Both the position numbers and the translations under genes were made by a program. Under the pieces are notes generated by a model. That model saw only the letters and a list, made by a program, of their open reading frames with translations. It was not told the origin of the DNA and made no database searches. From an uncultured Flavobacteriaceae bacterium (GTDB lineage: Bacteria > Bacteroidota > Bacteroidia > Flavobacteriales > Flavobacteriaceae): a stretch of 64,000 nt of DNA. Below, one piece after another: positions 53,802-63,800 of the stretch (position 1 is the stretch's first letter; each line of letters opens with the position of its first letter). The stretch lies in assembly GCA_947495135.1 (NCBI GenBank), contig CANLXN010000001.1, positions 248,001 through 312,000 of the forward strand, written 5' to 3'.

Positions 53802-54479
53802 ATGAGGAAAAATTTCAAAGTATTATTAATTGATGACCATCCCCTAATTACTGGAGCTTATAAGAGTGCATTACAATTTGTTAGTGAAGAAAGCGGAGAT
53901 ATCCACTTTTTTATCGACACTGCAAATAATTGTGATGACGGATATCAGAAAATTAAAGATGCTTCAGAAAACAGTCACTTAGATATCATTTTTTTAGATC
54001 TCAGGCTGCCTCCATCTAAAGACAATAAAATATTATCTGGGGAAGATTTAGGCATTATAGTTAATAAGCTTATGCCAGAATCAAAGATTATTATTTCAAC
54101 TACATTTAATGATAACTATAGAATCCATAGTATTTTGAAAAACGTAAACCCAGACGGGTTTCTAATAAAGAATGATATCACTCCAGATGAAATTGTAACG
54201 GCTATTAAGAGTGTTTTGTTCGACCCTCCATATTACAGTAAATCTGTGATTCGATTATTGCGTACCGAAGTATCTAACGATTTTCTTTTGGACAAGATTG
54301 ATAGACGACTTCTATATGAACTTTCTATTGGAACAAAGATGAAAGATCTTCCGGACGTTTTACCCCTGTCCATTGCAGGTATTGAGAAGAGAAAACGCCA
54401 ACTTAAAGAAGTTTTTGATGTTTCAAAACTTGATGATAAAGAACTGATTCTCATTGCTAAAGAGAAGGGTTTTATATAA
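53802..54479 (+). CDS. NarL-like response regulator
   Basis: This 225-residue protein has a receiver domain with acidic pocket LLIDDHPLITG, phospho-acceptor in IIFLDLRLPPSKD, the switch threonine in IISTTFND and the lysine in FLIKNDI. The C-terminal part (LLYELSIGTKMKDLPDVLPL, IEKRKRQLKEVF) is a divergent LuxR-type helix-turn-helix. It is co-transcribed with the TPR kinase, one base apart. It sits directly upstream of the duplicated leader and the NRPS genes, which makes it the best candidate for their transcriptional regulator. Confidence 0.88.
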   Translation: MRKNFKVLLIDDHPLITGAYKSALQFVSEESGDIHFFIDTANNCDDGYQKIKDASENSHLDIIFLDLRLPPSKDNKILSGEDLGIIVNKLMPESKIIISTTFNDNYRIHSILKNVNPDGFLIKNDITPDEIVTAIKSVLFDPPYYSKSVIRLLRTEVSNDFLLDKIDRRLLYELSIGTKMKDLPDVLPLSIAGIEKRKRQLKEVFDVSKLDDKELILIAKEKGFI

Positions 54480-54504
54480 TTAGTCTCTCCTTTAAATTTT
54501 AATA

Positions 54505-54652
54505 GTGTAAGGATTCCCCTTACTTTTTCTACGACGATTGGTTTCCCAAAACTGGGTTAATCCGATACCTTTATTGCATAATAATTTTGTTTTATTCGCT
54601 GCTGAAAAGTGGGACTTGAAGTAGCGAAGCTGTTGCTAAATATTATTAATCA
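54505..54652 (+). repeat. Leader repeat, copy 1
   Basis: First of two imperfect direct repeats about 221 bases apart. It starts GTGTAAGG with the inverted repeat GTAAGG-ATTCC-CCTTAC (54507-54523), has TACCTTTATTG in the middle (54566-54576), and ends with the stem-loop AGTAGC-GAA-GCTGTTGCT (54620-54637) and TTAATCA. The stem pairs with a three-base GUU bulge. Confidence 0.7.
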
Positions 54653-54725
54653 ATAAGGTATTATTCATGTTTCATTTGCCAAATAACGGTGCAGATTCGG
54701 CTTTAAGGTTCCTGCCAATAGAAAA

Positions 54726-54872
54726 GTGTAAGGTTTCTCCTTACTTTCTCTATGTAGCCCGCTTTCTTAATTAGACATAAATCGAATAATTTTATTGTGT
54801 AGCAAATTTCTTTTTTCACGAATACAAACTGTGACTCAAGGTAGCGAAGCTATTGCCAAAATTTAACAATCA
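54726..54872 (+). repeat. Leader repeat, copy 2
   Basis: Second copy, ending 15 bases before the NusG-like ATG. It holds GTAAGG-TTTCT-CCTTAC (54728-54744), TAATTTTATTG in the middle, and GGTAGC-GAA-GCTATTGCC (54840-54857). Relative to copy 1 the outer pair of the second stem changes A-U to G-C and an inner U-G becomes U-A, so pairing is kept while sequence changes. Loop bases differ but stems are conserved. Confidence 0.7.
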
Positions 54873-54887
54873 CTAAAATCTTCGACT

Positions 54888-55418
54888 ATGAAACGTAAAA
54901 CAAGTATTGGGTGGCACGTAATCTACGTTAGATCCCGTTTTGAAAGAAAAGTACAAGAGAGCATCACCGAATTGTCGATAGAAACATTTGTTCCTATGGT
55001 AGAGACGGTAAGCCAGTGGAGCGATAGAAAGAAAGTGGTGATCAAGCCATTATTTCCTTCATATGTTTTTGTAAACATTACGTCTTCGATGGATTTTTAT
55101 AAGGCATTATCTGTTCATGGTGCTTCTGCATATATTAAGGTAGGAACAGATTACGCTACTGTACGGCAAGATGAAATTGATCGTATAAAATTTATGATGG
55201 ATGCTGAGGACCTCGAAGATGTTCAAACTAAACTCGACTTACCCAAGGTTGGAGAAATTAAAACGATCTCTTATGGCGCGCTAACCGATTTAGAGTGCGA
55301 GATACTAAAAGTAAATAATCAAAATAAGATTGTAGTACGATTAAATTCGTTGCAACAAAACATTGTTGCCACTATACCAGCTCACTATCTACGTGAGGAT
55401 GTAAAAGCTACAGCATAA
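54888..55418 (+). CDS. Specialised NusG paralogue (UpxY / LoaP-like antitermination factor)
   Basis: This 176-residue protein has the NGN domain opening WHVIYVRSRFERKVQESI, then FVPMVETVSQWSDRKK and KPLFPSYVFVNI, the typical pattern of UpxY-type NusG paralogues in Bacteroidota. A C-terminal KOW-like region follows (GEIKTISYGALTDLECEIL ... ATIPAHYLRED). Such factors ride on RNA polymerase and let it read through long operons. It lies 14 bases before an NRPS gene and after a duplicated leader, so it probably acts on its own operon. It is not the housekeeping nusG, which is normally beside ribosomal protein genes. Confidence 0.9.
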   Translation: MKRKTSIGWHVIYVRSRFERKVQESITELSIETFVPMVETVSQWSDRKKVVIKPLFPSYVFVNITSSMDFYKALSVHGASAYIKVGTDYATVRQDEIDRIKFMMDAEDLEDVQTKLDLPKVGEIKTISYGALTDLECEILKVNNQNKIVVRLNSLQQNIVATIPAHYLREDVKATA

Positions 55419-55432
55419 TTACCTTCTATATT

Positions 55433-57835
55433 ATGGATTCTATAAAAAATAAAATCGCAGTAGATTACTGGGTTGAAAAGCTTAAGCCGCTTGGATCAAT
55501 TAGACTTGATTGGATTGAGAGATCGGCGGCTAAAGCTTTTACTTTTGGACAAGACGATGCTACTTATTTCTCAAAATTAACGGGAGGGAAGGAAATAGCA
55601 GAAAAAACTATATTTCTTTCTGTTTTTTCAGCATTAATTCAACGTTATTTTGATAATAGCGCTTGGATTGTTTCGAATAACGGTCCAGCCGTTTACGATT
55701 TAGACATAACAAATACAAATTCTCTTAAGGATTACATAGAGGTTGCCAAAAAAGAAGTGCAAGCTGTTTATAAGCATATCAATTTTGACTTCGATATGGT
55801 TGAAAAAGCGCTTGGTAAAGATTCTTTTCTGAATTGTACTCCATTTGCAATCAATTACGGTGAAAATGAATTGGATTTTGGACTCCAAAACAATGCTTTT
55901 ATCTTAAATATTACGAAGATCAAAGATCAAGAATTCGTTTTTTCAATCGATTTTTCAAGCGATTTCGTTGAAGAAGAGGTTGCCAATCACTTTTTACAAA
56001 ATTTCTATGCCTGGATGAAGGGTCTAGCGCATTATATTGATACCGCAGTTACTCAGATTCCGATCATTTCAGAAGAAGAAAAGCAGCAAATACTTCATTT
56101 TAACCCTCTAAAAGACGGTGATATTAAGAATGATACGATTGTTAGTTTATTTGAGGATCAAGCGAAGAAGACACCAAAGAAAAAAGCGATACTTTTCGGA
56201 GAAACCTCGCTCACATATGCACAGCTCAATAAACAAGCAAATCAGCTTGCTAAATATTTAAGATCTCAGCATAATATAATTACAGACGATTTAATTGGTA
56301 TTAAGTTAGAACGAAATGAACGGTTATTGGTGGTAATACTAGGTGTTCTAAAATCTGGGGCGGCTTATGTCCCAATAGATGTAAACTATCCAGAAGATCG
56401 TAAGGCATATATTGAAAAAGACAGCAATACTAGGTTAGTTATCGATGAACAAGAACTGTATAGGTTCAAAAAAGTTCAGGGAGATTTCTCAGGAACTCGT
56501 TTAGATATTTCGATCGAACCAAGTGATTTAGCTTATGTAATCTATACCTCTGGTAGTACTGGAAATCCGAAAGGAGTAATGATTAATCATTCAAACGCTG
56601 CAAGTTTAATTAACTGGGCAAGTACGGAGTTTGATTCTTCTAGTTTTAATATGGTCTATGCCGCAACCTCTCATTGTTTCGATTTATCGATTTTTGAGAT
56701 GTTCTATACATTGGCCATCGGTAAGACTATTAGATTATTTAATACTTCATTCGATATTAGCTCTTATATACGAAAAGATGCAAAGGTGCTATTAAATACT
56801 GTGCCATCGGTGCTAAGAAGGCTAATCGATTCTGGGACAGAAATTCTTAATAATGTCACCAATATCAATTTGGCAGGAGAAGTGTTTCCGATAGATTTGG
56901 CAGCACAGCTTCCTTTGAATACAATTGCGGTTCGAAATTTATACGGGCCTTCTGAAGACACCACATATAGTACTAGTTTTCGTGTAAAAGCTTTAAATGG
57001 TACTGCTATATCTATTGGAAAAGCTATTTCTAATACACAAGCTTATATTTTAGATGAAAACCTTGAAGTACTGCCAGTTGGAATAACTGGTCGTTTATTC
57101 TTATCTGGAGACGGGATTGCTAGCGGTTATTTGAATCAGCCACAATTATCAAAAGAAAAGTTCGTTGACAATCCTTTTTCCGATGGAGTGCAGATGTACG
57201 ATACAGGAGATTTAGCCCAGTGGTTGGCCGATGGAAATATTTCTTTTATGGGGCGTATGGACGATCAAGTAAAATTGAGAGGTTACAGAATTGAGTTAGG
57301 TGAAATAGAATACAAAATAACTCAATATTCTGATGAGATACAAGAAGCGGTAGTTGCCGTAAAGGAAGTAGTTAATGAGCCTACGTTAATAGGCTATATT
57401 GTTAGTGACTATGATATCGACATTTCTCTGTTAAGAGGGTACTTGGCGACTCAATTACCGTCGTATATGATTCCAAGTTACTTCATTGAAATACCAGCTA
57501 TTCCAGTGAATGCAAACGGTAAGACAGATAGAAATGTGTTGCCAACTGCTACAGGAGAAAATACGGTGCGAAGCATTTATGTAGCACCAAAAAATAATAC
57601 AGAAGAAAAACTAGCTGCAATCTGGGAGGAATTACTAAAAGTAGAGCAGGTTGGAGTAACAGACAACTTCTTCGAATTAGGAGGGCATAGCTTAATCGTT
57701 AATCAGGCGATTAATAAAATGTATAAGGAATTGAATTGTGGAGTTAGCTATCAAGATTTTTTTGATGCTCCTACCATTGAAGCAATTGCCGATAAACTAA
57801 CGAAAACAGAAGCATATCTTCCAATACCTAAAGCC
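55433..57835 (+). other. NRPS module 1: C-domain remnant, A1, PCP1
   Basis: Residues 1-235 look like the C-terminal half of a condensation domain (VDYWVEKL ... NFYAWMKGLAHYI) with no HHxxxDG, as found at the start of initiation modules. A1 starts near residue 237 (VSLFEDQAKKTP) and shows YVIYTSGSTGNPKG, FDLSIFEMF, NLYGPSEDTTY, YDTGDLAQW and NGKTDRNVLP. Aligning by eye to GrsA, the ten specificity residues read D-L-F-N-N-A-L-T-Y-K. From memory this string is associated with alanine-activating domains. PCP1 serine is in FFELGGHSL. Confidence 0.75.
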
Positions 57836-60800
57836 GCTGAACAACTCAATTACCCGGCCACCGATGCACAGAAGCGTTTGTGGTTATTGAGCCAGATGGA
57901 TGGTGGTACACAAGCCTATCAAATTGCAGGCGCTCTTGAATTGAGTGGGAATGTCAATATCGAAAATTTTGAATCGGCTTTTAGAAGAGTAGTATCGCGT
58001 CATGAAATTCTAAGAACCTATTTTCAACAAACCCCACAGGAAGATCTAGTTCAGTACATTATTCCTGTAACCGATTTCAATTATGAGATAGAATCGTTAG
58101 ATCTATCTGGATATGTAGATTCTGACGTTCGTTTTCAGGAGTATGTAAAAGACCAACAAGAAAATGCCATTCGATTATCGCAGGCACCGCTCTTTCGGGC
58201 TTCAATTATAAAAGTAGATACTAATAAATATATATTTTTCATATTGCTTCACCATATTATTGGTGACGGCTGGTCTTTGGAGAATCTAACTTCTGAAGTA
58301 GTTGAAAATTATAGAATGATAGAAGCTGGAGAGATTTCTCTAGTAGAACCATTAACTGTTCAGTTTAAAGATTACGCCGTTTGGTTGAAAGATCAATTAG
58401 ATGCGAGTGCAATTGCGAAGGACAAGGCATATTGGATGGATACGTTTAGCGGACCAGTGGTTCCGTTGCAACTTCCAAGTTTTAAGAGCCGCCCTTTGGT
58501 TAAAACTTATAATGGAAATAAAATAAGATTTACATATTCTGAAACAACACTTAACAAGCTTAAGGAGTTTTCAAAACTGAATCAGGTTACTCTATTTATG
58601 ACCTTGTTTTCGGGGGTAAAGTCTTTGTTGGCTCGTTATAGCAATCAGAGTGATATCACCATTGGTACTCCTATAGCTGGAAGATCACATCCAGATTTAG
58701 AGGAACAAATTGGATTATATCTAAACACGTTGGCAGTTCGAAGTGAGATTGATGCAAACGACTCTTTCTTAACCGTGCTCCAACAGGAAAAACAATTACT
58801 ATTAGGCGCATATGCGCATCAAAACTTTCCATTCGATAGTTTAGTAGAGGAGTTAAATATGGAGAGGGATACATCTCGAAGTGCTTTGTTCGATATAATT
58901 GTAGCTCTTCAGAGTCATCAACAACTTTCTAAGTTTCAACATCAACGAGAGGTTAACGATATGGTAATCGCTAATTATGATTTACCGCGAGCTACTGCTC
59001 AGTTCGACATAGCCTTTACTTTTGTTGAAGAAGGATGTCTGTTTCTGGATATTGAATATAATACAGATATATATGAGGCAGACTTTATGGAAACAATGTA
59101 TCTGCATTTAGGGAATTTATTTACTACCGTATTAAAGAATGTAGAAACTAGAATTGGGGATATTGATTTTATTTCTCCAAATGAAAACATCTTATTGTTG
59201 GAAGAGTTCAATGATACTGATGCACCACATAATAAAGATTTAACGATACTAGATTTATTTAGTAAACGAGTTGCGGAAACACCTTCCAATATTGCAGTCG
59301 TTTATGAAGGTACAGAAATTACGTATCAAATATTAGAGGAACAATCTAATAAATTAGCACACTATATTTTACAAAATTATGAAATCTCTAATGAGGATTT
59401 AATCGCTGTTCAATTAGAAAGAAGCGATTGGCTGATAATAGCAATGTTGGCTATTTTAAAGACAGGGGCGGCTTACGTACCTATCGATGTTGATTATCCT
59501 GAAAGTAGAATAGAGTTTATTATTGATGACACCAAGACAAAATTGGTTTTGAATGATCATCTTTTATCTGCCTTCTCTAAAGTAGATGGATTACCTAATC
59601 GACCTCCAATGAAAGAAATTACCGGAGCCAACCTCGCTTATGTAATCTACACTTCTGGATCTACCGGAAAGCCTAAAGGTGTGATGGTGGAACACAGTAG
59701 TCTTGTTAATTTATGTGAATGGCATATTAGAAACTACAACGTAACTGAGCAGAGTAGGGGAACACTATTCGCAGGAATTGCTTTTGACGCCTGTGTATGG
59801 GAAATATATCCATATTTAGTTGCAGGAGCCACATTGTATCCAATTAACAAAAATGAAATTAGATTAGACATTGAAAGATTAAGTTCATTTTTAAGAACTG
59901 AGCAAATAACACACGCTTACTTACCGTCAAAAATTTGCCAGGACATGGTGGAGAAAGGCATATCTAACTTAGATACTGTTATTTTAACTGGAGGGGAAGC
60001 GTTGAAGTACAGTAAGGCAACGGACTTACAGATTTATAATAATTATGGACCCACAGAGAATACCGTGGTTACTACCTATTTTAATTGCAGTGACCATACC
60101 GATGAAAACATTCCAATTGGAAAGCCAATCGATAATACACGTGTATATGTCGTGTCCAAAAATATGAAGTTACAACCCATTGGAGTGATAGGAGAACTAT
60201 GTATTTCAGGGAGTGGATTATCACGAGGTTATTTAAATCAGCCAGAATTAACAGATATTAGTTTCGTTCCTAGCCCTTTTATTGAAGGAGAGCGTTTATA
60301 TAAAACAGGGGATTTGGTACGTTGGTTACCAGATGGTAACATAGAATTTGAGGGTAGAAAGGATAATCAAATTAAGATTAGAGGAAATAGAATTGAGCTA
60401 GGTGAAATTGAATATGCCGTTCTTTCTTATTCTTCAAATATTCATCAAGCTGTCGCCTTATTAGTTGATATAAACAACGAAAAGGATATCGCAATTTATT
60501 ATGTAGCCTCTACAACTATTGATGAAAAACCGTTAAGAGATTATTTAAAATCTCAACTTCCAGTTTATATGGTTCCAGGTTATTTCCTTGAATTGGAGGC
60601 AATACCGTTAACCGTTAACGGAAAAGTGGACATAGTGAAGCTGCCAAATGTGACCGAGAATGATCGCGTGCGAAGCGCTTATGTAGCTCCTTCCAATCAA
60701 GTAGAGGAGAAACTGGTTGTTATTTGGTCGGAAATTCTAGAAAAGGACATCATTAGTGTAAGCGATGACTTTTTTGAGTTAGGTGGACATAGCCTATTGC

Positions 60801-63800
60801 TAATTAAACTTACCAATGAATATTTTAGAGAATTTAACGTAGATCTTGATTTACAAGCAATCTATGCTAATACTACTTTATTGGATCACAGTAAATTAAT
60901 TTTGGAGTCTTCGCCTTCAGATTTCATCAATATTGATCCTATAGTAGAGGGTGAGTTTTATGAAGTTTCGCCTTCACAAATGCGGTTTTGGTTGTTGAAT
61001 AAAATCTATGGTAAATCCAAAGAATTCAACATATACAGTACGCTAGAATTACCAGAAAATTTAAATCTAAGAGCATTTGAATATGCTTTTAATAAACTTA
61101 TAAAAAGACATGAAATTTTAAGAACCGTTTTTGTTGAAAAGAATGGTAATCCAAAACAGGAAGTACTTCCAAATCAGACAATAGAGATTCCACTCGTTAA
61201 CGTCGCGGACACGAGCCACGTCAAAAATCAGGTCTTTAGTTGCGAATTCGATTTGGAAGTCTTTCCTCTTTTTAAAATTGCATTGGTTAAATCTGAGGCA
61301 AAATTTATGTTGTTTTTTAATATACATCATATTCTTTGTGATGGGTTTTCCATTGGTATTATTCAAAAAGAGTTGATGGAGATCTATAATGCCAAGTGCT
61401 CAGATCGATTACCAAAGCTTCCAATTTTGGATGTTCATTATAAAGACTATGCGCATTGGCAAAATGAACTATTGGTTTCTGGAAAGATATCAAAACAACA
61501 AGAATATTGGATGAATCAATTTACGGGAGAGTATCCGTATGTACAATTACCAATAGATTATGTGAATAAAGCTAAAAGCATCACGTCTTCTTCTGCGTTT
61601 TACACAGTCTTTTTAAATGAAGAGTTAAAAAATAAGATTATTACTTTATCTGTAGATATGAAGGTAAGTGTCTTTGCAATTTTTGTCGCGGGATTAAAAA
61701 TATTACTTCATAGACTTACTGGAGAGCAAGATATTATTTTGGGGATTCCCGCTGCAAATAGAAATCACTATCAACTAAAAAATATGGTAGGTTGTTTTCT
61801 TAACACATTAATGTTAAGGGATCATGTAAATCCAGCAATGAGTTTTTCTCAATTCTTGTTGAACGTACAGAAAACATTAACCGGGGCTTTGGCAAATCAA
61901 AGCTATCCTTTCGAGTCCATGTTATCAGATTTGAATGTACCAAATGACCATAGTCGTTTTCCTCTTAGTTCTGTTTTTCTTAATATGTTAGACTTTGCGT
62001 CTAATTCGGTTGAAAGAATCGAGAGTTTTGACATCATTACGGGGAATTTAGAATCCTCGCCTAAATTTGATTTCGAGTGTTATTTGAAAAGCTTCGAGAA
62101 TGGATTTTCTATGAATTGTGTCTATGACAACGGTTTGTTTAAAGAAGAAACTATCGCTCTTTGGATGAATGAATATACTTCTATTATTAATCAAGTAGTA
62201 AGCAATATCTCTACTCCAATCTATGAAATTGAATTATTGGAAACTTTTGTTTTGGAAGAAGAATATCCAAAGCCTACCAACGATTTTAATTTCTTCGAGG
62301 ATGCAGAAGTAGAAAACACCATTGTACAAAGATTTGAAACGCAAGCTGCGAATTACCCGCTTAGAGTTGCAGTTAGGTCTGAGGAAAACGAATTGACGTA
62401 TGCCGATTTAAATAATCGAGCAAATGATTTGGCTGTGAAAATTTCCGAAGTTGTAGGGAATGAGACTCAGCGAATCGCGTTGGTCTTAAATCACGACGAG
62501 ACCTCGGTGATAGGAATGTTAGGTACACTTAAAGCAGGACATACTTATGTGCCAATAGATTATGCCAATCCGCTAACTAGGCTCAAGTACATTGTTGAGG
62601 ATGCTGCTTGCCAGGTAATTGTATGTACAGCCGCTACTCAATCAAAGGTTATTGAGTTGCAAAAGGAACTACCAAATTTGAAAATTGTGGTACTTCCAGT
62701 TGAAGGACCTTTAGAGGACATTCCAAACCTTGAAAATGATATTGATCCATTTCAAGAGGCGTATGTACTATATACTTCAGGATCTACTGGACAGCCGAAA
62801 GGAGTAAGACAGAATCATAGAAATGTCCTTCATTTTATTAGAGTTTATACCAACAATATAAATATCAGTACGGAAGACAACCTCAGTGTATTTTCAACCT
62901 TTACATTCGATGCTTCTGTAAAAGACATTTACGGAGCGATATTAAATGGAGCGACCGTAAGTTTTTATAGCATTGTAGAAAAGGGATTAGCCGGTTTAGC
63001 AGATTGGATGAATACACAGTCTATTACTATTATTCATATGGTTCCTACTATTTATCGACATTTCATGAATCAACTATCTATGAATGAAGTGATCGAAACA
63101 GTAAGAATTATTGATATGGGAGGAGAAGCGTGTGTTAAAACTGATGTAGATCAATTTAAAAATCACTTTAATAGCGATGCCTTATTTATTAACGATTATG
63201 GGCCTACAGAGTCTACAATAGTTTCGCAACGAATTTTGTCTCACGATTCAGAATTAACAAGACATGCGGTTCCATTAGGAAAGCCAGTATTAAATACGGA
63301 AGTTTTTCTATTGACGAAGGATAATAAGAAAGCTAAGATGTATGAAGAAGGAGAAATTGTATTTAAAAGCGATTATTTGTCTTTGGGGTACTTAAACCTG
63401 GAAGAATTAACGAACAAAATGTTTACCATTGATCCAATAGAAAAGAATGGTAGAGTCTATCGATCTGGGGATATAGGGCGAATGCTTCCAAATGGTGAAA
63501 TTGAATTTGTTCAAAGAAAAGACAGTCAGATAAAACTAAACGGAATGCGAATTGAGCTCTCCGAAATCGAATTCCAATTGGAAAAATTGGAAATGGTAGA
63601 AGAAGCAATTGTAATGCTAAAAATGGTAAATAATAATAACCATTTAGTGGCCTATGTCCGAACAGAATATGAAGTTGATAGCAATACAATTAAGCAATCA
63701 CTAAAAAGTAACTTACCTAAACATATGGTACCAACTATTTTCGTGCCGGTAGATATTTTTCCGTTAACTCGGACAGGTAAAATTGACAGAAAGAAATTGC

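Noticed and set aside
54888-55418. Housekeeping NusG
   Set aside because: There are no secE, rplK or rplA neighbours, and motifs such as VSQWSDRKK and PLFPSYVFV fit UpxY-type paralogues instead.
56461-56580. A possible frameshift in the first adenylation domain of the NRPS
   Set aside because: On re-reading line by line the frame continues unbroken from 55433 through the P-loop to the window end. The apparent shift was my own copying error.
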